64,000 nt of DNA from Tillus elongatus (GCA_964006375.1 OZ023265.1:170935156-170999155); one strand, 5' to 3'; shown: positions 43,665 to 54,690, counted from the stretch's first letter. The notes: generated by a model not told the origin, from the sequence alone. A program made the numbers and translations.

Positions 43665-43961
43665 TCATTGTGAGTGGGCTATTTCAGTCCCTCCACCGCG
43701 ACCTTAGGTCTATTTTGGCTCACGTCTAGATACTTAAATTTCACCAATCAATTCCAGCTCCCTGCGGAAGTCGATATTTTCTTGAGGGTGAAAGTTGACT
43801 GAAGTCGCTTGCCCGTTTCGAAGCTCAAAGAGAGATAACCTCTCTCCGAGTTCGTGTGGACCCGACATGTGTCAGTATTTAACTCGAGGCGGTATCATGA
43901 AGCCCCGTTCTCGAGCAGCATCCAATCTCTAGTTGTAATCCACCACTAGAGATCTCATCTC
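43665..43961 (-). pseudogene. LINE family B-related 3' end, degenerate
   Basis: The segment gtccctccaccgcgacctta with 'ggtctattttggctcacg' is the diverged reverse complement of the 3' untranslated end of family B at 33964-34030. The adjacent 43740-43790 resembles the coding end. Confidence 0.55.
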
Positions 43962-45825
43962 TCACTCACCAGCCAGGAATTTACCCGTGGGCTACTTAAT
44001 GCCTTAAGGGCTGCCTTGCTGTCTGTGGCTATGAGGATCCGCTTGTTGGTATAGCCCCTCCTCTTGTTCTCCCGCACACAGTGCAGGATGGCGTACATTT
44101 CGGCCTGAAACACCGTTGCATGGGCTCCGAGGGAAATACTATGACTTACCCTCGGCCCTTCTGAGTAAACACCTGCCCCCGTCCCACGCTCCCCGCCCGA
44201 TCCGTCCGTGAACCAGACGAGCGCGTCCCGTGGTATGCCCGGCGTCTCCTCCCGCCATGCCTCGCGGTCGGGGATTTCCACTGTAAAGTTGTTTTCCCTG
44301 CACATTCGCGGGCTCGCGAAGTCTGACCTCATTTCAAGCATGGGCTCCTTCACGATCTCCTGAATTTTGCAGTGGCCCCTGAAGCCTGGGTTGATCTTCA
44401 GTCTACCATGCAGACTAGTCTGTATAGTCCTAGCCTGGCCTCCCCCATAATAACTTAGTGTATGGGGGGCGCGGGCGGGCGGGGGTGGTGCAGATCCAGC
44501 AACACCTCCATGGTGGCTGTTGGGGTTGAAGACATGGCCCCTGTGATGCCTAGGCAAGCCATCCTTTGGATCTTGCCTAGTTTTTGTTTGACACTGGATT
44601 GTGTCACCTTAGGCCACCAGACCAGTGCCGGGTATGTTAAGATGGTCTGACCACCCTTGTGTACAGCCAGTGGTCCATACTAGGTCTTAGTCCCCACGTT
44701 TTTCCATATAGCCACCTAGTGACGGCTAAGGTCATGACTGCCTTGCGCAGTATTTTTCCAATATGACCATTCCAGGTTAGCTTAGAGTCCAATACGACCC
44801 CAAGATATTTTACCTCCCTGGCCATTGGAATGCTCCTACCGTATAGAGTGAGAGTTCTGTGGCTGTCGCACTTCCTCCTCCTCGTAAACGGCACGACGGT
44901 TGCTTTCTTGGGGCTCACCCCGAGCCCTTGATCAACCGTCCACCCTTTCACCACTTTCAGTGCAATCTGCATGCGCTCCCACACTGCCTGTGTGACCTTT
45001 CCTCGGACTATGATGACAATGTCGTCTGCATAGCCCTGTACCTCATACCCCCTCCCGAGAGCCTCCCCAGCAGGCCGTCCACGACTAGGCACCAGAGCAA
45101 GGGGGACAGAACGCCCCCCTGCGGACACCCCGCTGCGACCCCCGCCAGCAGAGTCCCTCCCGCGAGTGAGGTGAACACCGCCCTGTCCCTGAGCGTGGAA
45201 CCGATCCACCTGCAGCAGGTCTCCTCTATTCCACGCTCCCGGACAGCTGCCAGAACCGATCCGAACGAGGTGTTGCTAAAGGCCCCCTCTATGTCTAGGA
45301 AGGCCCCCAGCGCCACCTCCCTGTTCTCCAGCGTATTCTCCAGTTTCAGCACCAGTTGGTGCAGTGCTGTTTCTGTTGAAAATCCTGCTCTGTATGTCTA
45401 TTGTCCGCAGTGTAGGGGATAAGTTTCCAGTACACCGCCCCTAATGTGCCGGTCGAGCAATTTTCCACTGTTTGTAGCAAGAAGGACATGAGACTTAGGG
45501 ACTCAGGGACTTTGCCTCGTCTGTTGGACGCCCAGGTTTAGGAATGAATACAACCCTGGCCAGTCTCCATGCCCTCGGAATGTACCACAGAGCCAGGCTG
45601 GCCCTCATAATGAGGGTAAGCACCGGCGCCAGTATATCTACCCCCTGATGGAGCATGATGGGCATTATTCCATCAAATCCCGGCGATTTGTATGGCTTAA
45701 AGCTGTTAATGGCCCATCTGATTTTGCTCCAGGTAACCACCTCTTTAGCGACTGTCCAGTCTACTCTAGATGCCCGCCTATAAGGCGCCTCTATTTCTGA
45801 GTGAACTTTAGAGTTAGTCAATCAA
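43962..45825 (-). pseudogene. LINE (family A): reverse transcriptase and RNase H, truncated both ends
   Basis: Minus strand, in order. RT N-part at 45821-45495 (FKPYKSPGFDGIMPIML, then YIPRAWRLARVVFIPKPGR). RT palm at 45352-45008 (ALGAFLDIEGAFSNTSF; GCPQGGVLSPLLWCLVVDGL). Active site YADDIVIIVRG at about 45040, followed by LGVSPKKATVVPFTRR and VKYLGVVLDSKLTWNGHI. RNase H at 44557-43962 (WFTDGSGGERGTGAG; FQAEMYAILHCV; ATDSKAALKAL). At least three frameshifts or stops separate these blocks. The RNase H sequence is nearly identical to that at 22958-24112, so the family was recently active. It lies directly upstream of the first visible NUDC exon, in that gene's intron. Confidence 0.9.
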
Positions 45826-45895
45826 TAATTAAAATATTTACAAAATGTAACACAACTTTAAAGTGCTGCAACTAAAAATATTTAATTTTTTACAG

Positions 45896-46090
45896 GTTCG
45901 TGTTCCACTAAACATTAACTTCAGAGCCAAGCAAAAGGACCTAGTTGTGCATCTTAGTAAAAAACACATAACTGTTGGAATCAAAGGTCAAACACCAATT
46001 ATAGATGACGATTTTCCATACGAAATTAAACTAGAAGAATCAACGTGGGTAATTGAAGATGGCCGCCTGGTATTGTTAAATTTGGAAAAA
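45896..46090 (+). CDS. NUDC: NUDC, CS-domain exon (first visible exon)
   Basis: NUDC (nuclear distribution C) is a conserved cytosolic protein that supports dynein/LIS1 function, mitosis and Hsp90 client folding. This 65-codon exon starts after tttttacag at 45895 and ends at AAA|gtaagt (46090), phase 0 at both sides. It encodes VRVPLNINFRAKQKDLVVHL, then KHITVGIKGQTPIID and EESTWVIEDGRLVLLNLEK. That is most of the CS (p23-like) beta-sandwich with the conserved W-x-IEDG. It joins exons 48861-49063 and 51464-51515 in frame. The N-terminal half (about 150-200 residues in animal NUDC proteins) is not visible; upstream DNA in this window is transposon debris, so those exons lie far away or I missed short ones. 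Confidence 0.95.
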
Positions 46091-46251
46091 GTAAGTAGAT
46101 TTTAGCGTAGCCTAACTATATGGAAACCTTGCTCTTTTGTACGCTATACAGGTGTCCTGATTATGCTTCAAAAATATTGGGGTGTGAGTTGCCCTTGAAA
46201 AAATAGTGGGGGTAGTTCGTATAACATATTTCATTTTAAGGTCGTGATACT

Positions 46252-47456
46252 GAAATACAGGGTGTTAAAGTTGTTACGCTTAAAGCGATTTTCCTTAATT
46301 ATCTTTAAAACGGCTGAGGATAAGATTTTCAAAATTTGCACTCTAGTAAATATTAACAGCATATAAAGAAAACCACAAAATCCGATTTATTATGTGAAGT
46401 AGTGGCGTGCGTGGGGGCAGTCTGAGGGTTACAATTTAGAAAAAAATATGTTAAAAGTCAAAATATCTGAAATTTTCCAACAGTTTTAAAAAATTCAAAG
46501 ACTAATACAAAAATAAGGTATACTGGTAGAAATTCCATAGCATGTACAGTTTTCGAGAAAAATGGATACAGCAAAAGTTGTCAACCGCAGTTAGATTGTC
46601 AAACAATAAATTGCAGATAGTTTTATTAAATAAAAGAGAATAATGAACGTTTTACTTAAGTTTGTGGATACAATGGATTAATATAAAGTATGAAAAGGAA
46701 CATTTATTAAATTAAGAAATTATTGAACACCATAGCAGATGCTCAAAATGTGCCCCATTTGTTTCTATACACAAAGCTGTGTGTTGCAGAAAAGATTGTC
46801 TTGCTCTAAACAAAACTCCAATATCTTGTCTAACGAGACTTAACGCTTCCATAATTCGTGCCCATAGTTCCTGCCGAGTTTGACCTGGTGTCGCGTAAAC
46901 TGTACTTTTTATAAATCCACAAAAAGTGAAATCTAAAATATTTCAGCCAGGTGATCTGACAGGCCAATTTACAGATGCATCTCAATCCAGCGCCCAGCAT
47001 ACTGGTTATTAAGAAATTGCCGCACGGGTTGAGCATAATGTGGTGGTGCACCGTCGTGCATAACATTCTAACATTCAAAGGCAAATCTTCTAATAGACCA
47101 GGCAATGCATTTTCTAAAAAATTTAGATACTGAACCCCATTTAAGCGTGGATGTAGCACAATGGGTCCAAACAAATGATCACTGACAATTCCAGCCCACA
47201 CATTGGTGGAAAATTGATGTTGGGAATGGGACACAATGGTTGCTTTTGGATTAGCGTCACTCCATTTATGGTTATATAAATTTAATACTCCATTTTTTGT
47301 GAAACAGGATTCGTCAGTAAATAAAAGTGTGTCGCAGCAGGTATTATTTTCATTCTGTTTGTTCCTGATTCAATCATAGAAACGTGTTCTGGCATTGTTA
47401 TCTTGGGGCAAAAGTTCATTTACTCCAGTTAGATGGTAGGGCCGTAGCTACTGTTC
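46252..47456 (-). pseudogene. Mariner-like element remnant in NUDC intron
   Basis: Minus strand: GVNELLPQDNNARTRFYD, then LLFTDESCFTKNGVLNLYNH (first catalytic Asp) and TNVWAGIVSDHLFGPIVLHP. After frameshifts comes a weak DGAPPHY-like region at about 47070-47040 and the remainder to about 46735. The left end at 46252 (acagggtgttaaagttgtta) looks like a terminal repeat. A TGA replaces a Trp near 47370, and further breaks inactivate it. It sits between NUDC exons 46090 and 48861. Confidence 0.8.
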
Positions 47457-47471
47457 TTTTAATACGTTGTC

Positions 47472-47640
47472 AGGGTTCCCACTCGTCTGGAAAACCGGGA
47501 AAAGTCAGGGAATTTGTACAAGGAAAAAAATTGTGCGGGAAATCAGGGAAAAGTTGAGAACAATTGTGAATTGACTAAGAGTAAGGGAATTTTTGTGCGT
47601 GTCAGGGAAAATATATTTGTTTCCGTTTTATGATAAATAA
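47472..47640 (+). repeat. Repeat D (CAGGGTTCC type)
   Basis: The start cagggttcccactcgtctgg is followed by repeated 'gtcaggga' phrases. An inverted relative is at 51060-51190. Confidence 0.7.
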
Positions 47641-47829
47641 ATAAAACACAATGATAGGTGCATATTTGTATAAAGTAGCGTTTTCGTTTATTTGTAAGAA
47701 AAAATGTGTATGTTTTATAAATGTTATTTTGGGGAAGTGTGTTTTTTTCGCCATGAGGCGAAGAGCTACTGTATTCTGTAGTAGTGTGTTACACATTTTT
47801 GGGGTAGATTGTGAATATCAAAGTCAGGG

Positions 47830-47975
47830 AAAAAGATTCACTGATTGTTGTTGCCCTTCCTTGGTGAAACTGGTCCATACTACATAGACTTGGAGACTAC
47901 TTCTCTGGCCTCACCGTTGGGTTTAGTTTCTGTAGGTAAAGGGCGTAGCCAGCGCGTAAGCTAACTGGAGCAAGA
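47830..47975 (+). repeat. Dispersed repeat shared with 56725-56845
   Basis: The block gattgttgttgcccttcctt ... tactacatagacttggagac ... aaagggcgtagcc is the reverse complement of 56725-56845, with small differences. Confidence 0.75.
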
Positions 47976-48860
47976 TGTCCTTATGAATTCTAGATGTTAG
48001 TTGTATGTTGTCAGGGCAGCTCCAAATAACACGTGATGTTAAAAAAATAGAGACTGTGTACAACCAATTTAGTAAATTGTCAGCCCTGGTAGCCAGCCTT
48101 GCAAAACTAAGTTAGGTGTTAGACAACCTTTTTACACGTGTCACCATCCCATTGGTTTCCCCCTTCCCTCCAAGCATTCTTTGAGCTTTGGAAACAGTCT
48201 ATGGTGCTAGATCTGTCGAATAAGGTGGATGCTCTAATAGTTCGAATCCATTGTTCATTTTGGCAGGCATTGCGAAAACCGACTTGTTACTTGCATTTTG
48301 TTGATGAAAGAGCACCCATTTTCTCGAATGGCTTCATGCAACTTAATTATTAAATTAGCATAGTAGGGACAATTTATTGTGGAGCTTTATTTTTTAAGTA
48401 ATCACACAAAACGACACGATGAGCGACACCTTTCTGCAGAGATCTGAATCCTAAACTTTCAAGGGGGCAGATAGCCGCTGTGTCTTCATTCCATACAGTG
48501 GCATTTCAACTCAGAACCATAGTGATGGTGCCAAGATTCACGAACAGTGTAATCTCTTTTCTTTAGGTGCTTGGTTAGCTCAGTGAAGAGATGTATTGGT
48601 TCTATGCATTTATTTTAAATTTCTAGAACAGTGTGTTCTAATAGACAGAAAGAGAGCCATCGAATCTCTGAAAACTTACTTAATCTGTCTAAGAATATGG
48701 TCACCATTTCGCTTCGGCTAATCAACATTATTTGCAAAAGAAGGCTCTACTAATGACATGGCATGTAATTAAAATCTGGTAGAAGAAGAGAGCTTTGCTC
48801 TTCTAATAAATTCAAAATTGTACTACTACAATTTTGATATAATATATTTTTATGTTTTAG
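47976..48860. other. NUDC intron sequence, no feature seen
   Basis: No recognisable repeat or frame apart from the exon acceptor at its right end (tgttttag at 48853-48860). Confidence 0.45.
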
Positions 48861-49063
48861 GTAAACAAGATGAACTGGTGGTCTAAACTTGTAGTGTCTG
48901 ACCCAGAAATTAGCACAAAGAAGATCGTTCCGGAGTCATCCAAATTGAGTGATTTAGATGGAGAGACTAGAGGACTTGTAGAGAAAATGATGTATGATCA
49001 AAGGCAAAAACAACTGGGTTTACCAACCAGTGATGAAAAAAAGAAGCAAGATGTACTCCAAAA
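48861..49063 (+). CDS. NUDC: NUDC exon, C-terminal helical region
   Basis: It follows tatgttttag and ends before gtaagt at 49064, leaving two bases of a codon. It encodes [20 protein letters not shown], then [20 protein letters not shown] and [18 protein letters not shown], the strongly conserved NUDC C-terminal signature (K-M-x-W-W, [24 protein letters not shown]). Length and phase match joining to both neighbours. Confidence 0.97.
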
Positions 49064-49664
49064 GTAAGTTAGTTATGGTTATGTTAATTTAAAACAGATA
49101 TAGAAATATTTGAAGCCAAAAACGAAGAGTTTGTAGAATATGGTGTGTACGGAGCATATTGGGATAAATTAAATGCCGCGAAATACTAAATGTTTGAATG
49201 AAACTAAAGTGTGCGCATTAACATTACTAGTTTAGAAGGACTAGCATCGTGGTTCTAATTACCCGTTTAATACTCGTGAAGGACCAGAGGGGCAAATTTA
49301 TGATTAATACACAGGGTAAAAGTAATAACAATTTAATTGACAGTTACAAAGTTACATACAGAAATGAATGTTGTGATCCAATAATACAATCAAAAGGTAA
49401 CTTACAATTGGAACTGGGTAGGTTGTAGGTTGCGGTACCCAACACGCGGAAGCTGCCGCTGGTACCTGGGGCTTCGTCCACAGGGGGCCACGTGGGTGAC
49501 GCTTGTCCAGATGACAATGTGGACAGTCGCTCGCTCAAAGGGTGGTTCTTCCATGTGAGGCTCTCGGACCGCTAAATGGCCAAGAAACTATATGAACTGG
49601 TGACTACTTATCACCAAGGAACCGATCTGGTTACGGTGTTAATTGGCGGCCGGACGAATTGCGA
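49064..49664. other. NUDC intron sequence, no clear feature
   Basis: A GC-richer patch at 49420-49640 has only a short minus-strand frame (49344-49538) without recognisable domains. Confidence 0.4.
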
Positions 49665-49965
49665 CTTTGAAAACTCCAAAATTATTTTCTTTAACTGCCC
49701 ATAACTTTTTTGTCTTTACACTAAAGAGACCTAAATTTTGGTACATGATACACTCTTTATAATACAAGCACACGTACCAAATTTTATTGCCCTTACTTTA
49801 TTTCCGGAATTATGCATTTTTTTAGAAAGAAAACACAAAATTTTCCGGGAAAACGTGGGCCGATTTTCCTAGCTAACGCACTTATCCAAGCCAGTTGCAA
49901 AAGGAAGCTACTCACCAAATTTGATCAAGATTGGCTCATTATTTTTTGAGTTATCTGAGTGATAA
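49665..49965 (+). mobile_element. HLE-TA body fragment in NUDC intron
   Basis: It carries the family block 'aaactccaaaattattttc ... ccgggaaaacgtgggccg ... ttgagttatctgagtg', with no TA core in this copy. Confidence 0.65.
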
Positions 49966-49968
49966 ATA

Positions 49969-50066
49969 CAGGGCTTTCATTAATTCCCGAACCCCACGTG
50001 ACCGCTTAAGTTAGGCAACCCGGCATACACGGTTGTACAACCTGAATTAATGAAATCCCTTAGATG
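49969..50066. repeat. Very short inverted-repeat element
   Basis: The ends cagggctttcattaattc and gaattaatgaaatccctta are inverted matches around a core of about 60 bp (tgaccgcttaagttaggcaa). The whole unit is about 98 bp and looks like a tiny MITE inserted in the HLE-TA fragment. Confidence 0.6.
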
Positions 50067-50729
50067 CCAGTGTTGTCTCATATTTCCTTTGGGGTTTTAT
50101 AAAAATATTTAAAAATTTTAATAAGTTGAAACAGTAAATGTCTTAAATGTATTTATTATTTAGTATTTTTAACAGCAAGTCTGTTCATGTATGGTTTACT
50201 CTTATTGATTGTTAAAAAATAAATTAAAAACATAATAAAATATTACTTTTATTTTGTATAGATATCAAAATTTTGTAATCTACGTATACAAATTGAGCGA
50301 TTATTTAAACTTCTATTTTACGGTTTTAGGAATGTGTATTGTGTAACATGTAAGAAATATGTACCTGTTTGGGCAGATTACCGATGAACAGATTTGGTAG
50401 GGCTTCGTTCCATGCGATGTCGAATATCGTCAACAACATAACCTTAACATACCTACACTTTTAACTTACGTAAAAACGCAATGAAAATGCTAAGTTTTGA
50501 TAAAAACTGTTTATTTTTATTGTCCAACAGATAGAAAATTATTTGAAGAAGGTAAACACTGGTCGAACTTGGAATATGCACAATATACATATAAAATAAC
50601 CGCCAAAAGGGAATTGAGCGCCAATGGACTGAACTGTCAATTGATTTGGTAACTTTAGGGTCGCTAGTCTAGTGGTTTTTTGGTTACTTTTTGACTGCCA
50701 ACTCATAAAATCATATACATATATATCCA

Positions 50730-50731
<2 letters not shown>

Positions 50732-50815
<84 letters not shown>

Positions 50816-50958
50816 TATAACATATAAAAATTCAAACTGACCCCGGATATGTGTTCTAGGGGGCCTAAATTAGCGCTCATTTAAAGAATTTTTTTTTAAT
50901 TCAAAAGTCAGGATCTCCTCATTAGTGAATTTTTTTTAAGAAAATGTACTAAAAAGAA
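50732..50958 (+). mobile_element. HLE-TA 3' end with (TA)n core
   Basis: (TA)n at 50732-50811, then the 3' segment (ctgaccccggatatgtg, then gggggcctaaattagcgctc) and the hairpin remnant (tagtgaattttttttaag, then aaaatgtacta) at about 50923-50953. Confidence 0.7.
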
Positions 50959-51059
50959 TTATTGTGGTTTTGTGGAAAAAGAAATCATTAAATAAATGGT
51001 TCAGAATTTCACAAAAAGCAAACAGATTCAATTATTTATCATAAAAAGGAAATAAATAA

Positions 51060-51190
51060 TGTTTCCCCGACAGGGACAAAAATTCCCTGACTTAGTCAAT
51101 TTTCACAATTTTTCCCTGATTTCCCTGAAAATGTTTTCTTCTACAAATCCCTGACTTTTCCCGGTTTTCCAGGCGCGTCGGAACCCTGAA
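51060..51190 (-). repeat. Repeat D, inverted copy
   Basis: Reverse complement of the 47472 type; it ends ttccaggcgcgtcggaaccc then tg. Confidence 0.7.
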
Positions 51191-51463
51191 GTAAGTTATC
51201 ATCAGTCTCGAAAATAGGAATAATTTTCGGTACTGGACAATAAATAGTCAAATACCTCAGAAAAAGTCTGGGGTCCCGGTATCTTGAAATTTCAGTTACC
51301 CGGTTTTGGATTCCCTAGTAGTGAGGGACAAGGTTGGACTCGGGGATGTTCACAAATCTTGGAACACCTTCATCAACTTGTCCCTTCAATTATTAGCAGT
51401 ATTTAATTAGTAAAACCACTTTGTATTTTAATACAAATGTTATATTTATTTTTTAATTTGCAG

Positions 51464-51515
51464 GTTTATGGAGCAACACCCAGAGATGGACTTCTCAAAG
51501 TGTAAATTCAACTAA
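51464..51515 (+). CDS. NUDC: NUDC terminal exon
   Basis: The acceptor ttttaatttgcag is at 51463. The first base completes a Lys codon, then FMEQHPEMDFSKCKFN and TAA at 51513-51515. Ending in FSKxKFN is typical of NUDC, so the reading is complete at the C-terminus. Confidence 0.97.
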
Positions 51516-51624
51516 TGCGGTATTTTTAAGACTTAAGATATTTTTTAGGAGCCATTTTGATTTGTATTATAATGATGAGGATTTTTCTCACTCTTTTTTT
51601 CTCATATTTCTGATTGTGATCAGT

Positions 51625-51630
51625 AATAAA
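51625..51630 (+). promoter_or_regulatory. NUDC: NUDC poly(A) signal
   Basis: AATAAA 110 bp after the NUDC stop. A GT-rich stretch (cactttgtttttt) follows. The ODR4 signal on the other strand is only 20 bp further. Confidence 0.75.
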
Positions 51631-51650
51631 AGTTTTTGCACACTTTGTTT

Positions 51651-51656
51651 TTTATT
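51651..51656 (-). promoter_or_regulatory. ODR4: ODR4 poly(A) signal
   Basis: TTTATT on the + strand gives AATAAA on the minus strand, about 155 bp after the ODR4 stop. Cleavage 10-30 bases further would fall inside the NUDC 3' UTR. Confidence 0.7.
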
Positions 51657-51811
51657 GTTCTTAAGTCAGTTGTTGTAGAATGGTGTATCAAGTGAGGTAC
51701 GGTAGGATTTAAAAAAACATTGAGCGAGTATAAAAAATTATGTATTGTCGAAAAATAAATGCAATACAAACCATTTATAATAAATGCGATTAAAACCAAA
51801 TTAATTAATAT

Positions 51812-51969
51812 TTACTGCTTAAAAAAGTGTATAGCTAACGAAAATAATAAAACCGTAAGTGCAACAACCAGTCCTGTAATATACATAAATTTACTTGTGT
51901 CTGTTGGCAGTTTTGGCAAATTTTCATCACTTTCATTTTCCGACACCTCTGAATAGTAGTCTTGCAAAT
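51812..51969 (-). CDS. ODR4: ODR4 exon 6 (terminal, membrane anchor)
   Basis: The acceptor (reverse of ctgcaaaaaaa) is at 51971-51970. Two leading bases complete an Asp codon. It encodes an acidic stretch (LQDYYSEVSENESDENLP), then a hydrophobic segment (FMYITGLVVALTVLLFSLAI) and HFFKQ, stop at 51814-51812. A single C-terminal transmembrane helix is the known topology of ODR-4 proteins, which act at the endoplasmic reticulum. Confidence 0.93.
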
Positions 51970-52430
51970 CTGCAAAAAAAATATGCAATTATTAATAAGC
52001 TAATAACTCGCCGAGATTATTAGCATTACCCTTAACTAACTAACCCTATTGTAACGATTGTAACTTCACATTAATTATTGTTTAATTCATTACACCAACA
52101 TATATTTTACTCTTGTCTATAGACACTTTTATTTATGGCATAGGTAATGCTATCTCTTTTTAATGCCATTCAGTTTATTAATTTAGACACTGTTGGCTGA
52201 ACTGTCGTCATGTGCCTCACTTATCTTGTTTAAGACGTTTATAAATAGCAGACATCTTTTAACATGACCCCCTTTTAATTTGTTCCTGGCTGCAAAAAAT
52301 ACTTATGCAGCATTAAGTACCTCAACATCTTGCTCATGGGTAAATATATTTTATGTGTTAATTTAATTTCCTTGATTTGGTTTCCATGGTTGTACAGTTT
52401 AAAATTTTATGTGTTTCTGTCACTAACTTC
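51970..52430. other. ODR4 intron sequence, no feature seen
   Basis: AT-rich, no recognisable element. Confidence 0.4.
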
Positions 52431-52439
52431 ACCTTAAAC

Positions 52440-52765
52440 TAAAACACTTTAGTTTTGAATTGAAGCAGCAATCCATGGAATGGTGGCATTCCACATCACC
52501 CAAGAAAGTGAAGTTCAAGCAACCAATTTTAGCCTGGAGAATAATGTGTACTGTGTTTTGTGGGACAGAAAGGGGGTGATCGAGAAGATTTATTTTTGTC
52601 TTTGACTGCATTTTATATCATTAAGCTCTCCGGAAATGCACCTTCAGGTTTTTTATTATACTTTGACCAAGGGGTTGTAGAACTGATGTTGAATTTGGTG
52701 GAAGAAAGCACAAATTTATGGCCTTCAAACTATCAACATTAGGATGAACGCTACAATTGTTCACC
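52440..52765 (+). pseudogene. Mariner transposase internal fragment
   Basis: LKQQSMEWWHSTSPKKVKFK, then QPILAWRIMCTVF and, after a one-base shift, LWDRKGVIEKI. This corresponds to the conserved 'QSMEWxHxxSPxKxKxKxxxSxxKxMxxVFWDxxGV' segment of mos1-like mariners. Little follows; it is a short relic in the last ODR4 intron. Confidence 0.7.
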
Positions 52766-52769
52766 AACA

Positions 52770-53175
52770 ATTAAAAAAAAATTTGTCACACATAGCTCTT
52801 TATCCCAACTTCGCAAAAACTTTTTAAGTATCTCTGATACCAGCTATGCACGTCTATTGGATCTGTAATCGATAGAAAGTCTCTTACATTCTTAAAACAC
52901 CGCGAATTTTTTGCTTTTCCAACCACTAGCAACTTCTTTTTAATTGTACCAGCCATATTAGCAGCGACTAATACTGTAATCCTGTCCTTGGACATTTTAC
53001 CCCCTCTCCTTTGAATTTTAGAGTTTTGTTAGGAGTCATCTCTAAGAACAATCCTCTTTCATCTGCGTTAAATATCTGTTCCTCACTGTATTTGACGTAT
53101 TTCTGCAAAAACGTTAAACATTCTTCAGTTGTATGATCGATACAAGTGCAGATTCACCAGAAACAGTGGCATTTG
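52770..53175 (-). pseudogene. Pogo/Tigger-like transposase fragment
   Basis: Minus strand: EQIFNADERGLFLEM (53090 region, the DDE_1 'IYNxDExGxF' motif) and, after a break, MSKDRITVLVAANMAGTIKK with LLVVGKAKNSRCFKN (the 'KxRxTxLxxxNxxGxxKxxPLxIGKSxxPRCFKN' motif). It is truncated before the second catalytic Asp motif. A possible terminal repeat (acagtcgttacaagtgac) lies at about 53494. Confidence 0.75.
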
Positions 53176-53773
53176 CAATATTTTATCATCCAAAAGCAAA
53201 GAATGGAAATATCAAACAGCGCCATCACAACAAACCACCAAATACATACACATAATTGCATTATTGCATAAAAGTGCCTATCAGTAATTTCGGGAATCAT
53301 ACAAATAACGACCAATTGGAACATTTGACCTGTGGTGGTGTGACGACATCATTCTCATCTGCTCACACGTTGTTATATCCGGTCTGAGGCTGAGCGCAGG
53401 AGGACGTTAAAAGCGACTTGGTGGTTATAACCAACGATGTTATATCCGGACATAAAATCATTACCGTATATACAAATCCAACCAATTCTTTACAGTACAG
53501 TCGTTACAAGTGACTAGTTGTTATAAGCGACTTCCACAGTAATAAAAACTATGAATTTGGCTTCGCCACCTATGGGGAGTTTATTGATTGATCACTTTAC
53601 AAGAAAGACAGACAGAAGCACATTCTATATAGATAATAAAAGAATTCCAGTATTTCCACCAAACTATGTTAATTTTTGTGTTGTTGGATCACCCTCGATC
53701 ATTATAGATCGACTACCTGCACAAGAATATAAACAAAGTTGTAGTTGTAAGATATTTAGAATTATTCATCCTC
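53176..53773. other. ODR4 intron sequence with possible pogo-like terminus
   Basis: Phrases such as gttataagcgacttccac and 'ttacaagtgactag' (53495-53540) resemble the ends of pogo/Tigger elements. No gene. 53765-53773 begins the fold-back repeat that LINE B interrupted. Confidence 0.4.
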
Positions 53774-53784
53774 TCGTCATGCTA
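53774..53784. other. Target-site duplication of LINE B (left)
   Basis: TCGTCATGCTA, repeated at 54584-54594. Confidence 0.9.
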
Positions 53785-54583
53785 GGTTAGGTTTAATTCG
53801 GAGTGGGCCATACCGGTCCCTCCACCATGACCATAAGGTCTATTGTGGCTTACACCTAATAGTCTATATTTCGCCCAAGAAAGCCAGCCTCCTGCAGATG
53901 TCGATAATCTTTGTGGGCAAAAGTTGATCCAGATCCTCCGGAGCAAGCTTTATCTTCCCAAAGAGCAGGTATCTAGTCCCGTCCGCTGCCGGACAGGAAC
54001 ACAGTACATGCTCTGTTGTCTCGTCACTCTCCATACACAGCCGGCACTCGGTCTCCTGACCGACTCCAATACGGTGCATGTGGTGACGCAAGCGGCAGTG
54101 TCCTGTATACAGGCTGACTAGAGTACTCAGTTGTTGTCTGTTCATCTCTAGGAGTTTTTTAGCACTTGACTCAGACAGCCCATTTATGAAGGCCTTAGAG
54201 TGAGCTAGTCCTGGAAGATTTTGCCAATACTGGATTGTCATTCTTTCTGTCCAGGTCTTTAAGGTGTGTTTTGCTGTGCATGATGTTATCCCCTGGTTCT
54301 GGTCCGACAAAGTCTCTCTGGGCACCACTCCTGGCAAGCGTGTCGGCCGCAACATTGCCATCATGGTCCGAGTGACCCGGTATCCAGACCTGCGACACCT
54401 CATTACAGCTGCCCAGTTCGTTAAGGGCAGATTTACAACTCCATACCATTTCTGAATTACACCGGTAGGAACCAAGCGCTTTTATTGCAGCTTGGCTATC
54501 TGCATATATCTATCGATTTGTGTGTGCACTGGTTTTCTATACTTTCCCTTGCACACATCTCGATGGCATATACTTCTGCCTGG
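53785..54583 (-). mobile_element. 5'-truncated LINE (family B) in ODR4 intron
   Basis: The 799-bp minus-strand insertion has an exact 11-bp duplication. It encodes broken pieces of RNase H (WIPGHSDHDGNVAADTLARS) and the C-terminal zinc-binding tail (LLEMNRQQLSTLVSLYTGHC; CRLCMESDETTEHVLCSCPA), ending LAFLGEI. The tail is almost the same as at 33643-33963. The 3' end reads caaacctaacc-like (ggttaggtttaa on + strand) without poly(A). Frame breaks near 54200 and upstream of 54450 inactivate it. Confidence 0.92.
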
Positions 54584-54594
54584 TCGTCATGCTA

Positions 54595-54690
54595 ACTTGG
54601 TCAGTGAAACGATCGTCAGGTTTTTTTTAAATGTGTTATGGTGATTTGGGTTCTCAAACCGTACTTATCAGAGCTCATCACATGTTCCAA
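54595..54690 (-). repeat. Fold-back repeat relative interrupted by LINE B
   Basis: cagtgaaacgatcgtcaggt, then 'gatttgggttctcaaaccg' and 'tacttatcag': an inverted single arm of the 1230-1395 repeat. Its other side is at 53765-53784, before the LINE. Confidence 0.7.

Noticed and set aside
43350..43673. 107-residue + strand frame
   Set aside because: Antisense shadow of the mariner C-terminal fragment plus flank.
44859..45422. 187-residue + strand frame
   Set aside because: Antisense of the LINE family A reverse transcriptase, which has clear motifs on the minus strand.
45863..45895. Upstream Met codon as the start of the NUDC exon frame
   Set aside because: The segment is pyrimidine-rich intron ending in tttttacag; homology begins exactly at the acceptor (45896).
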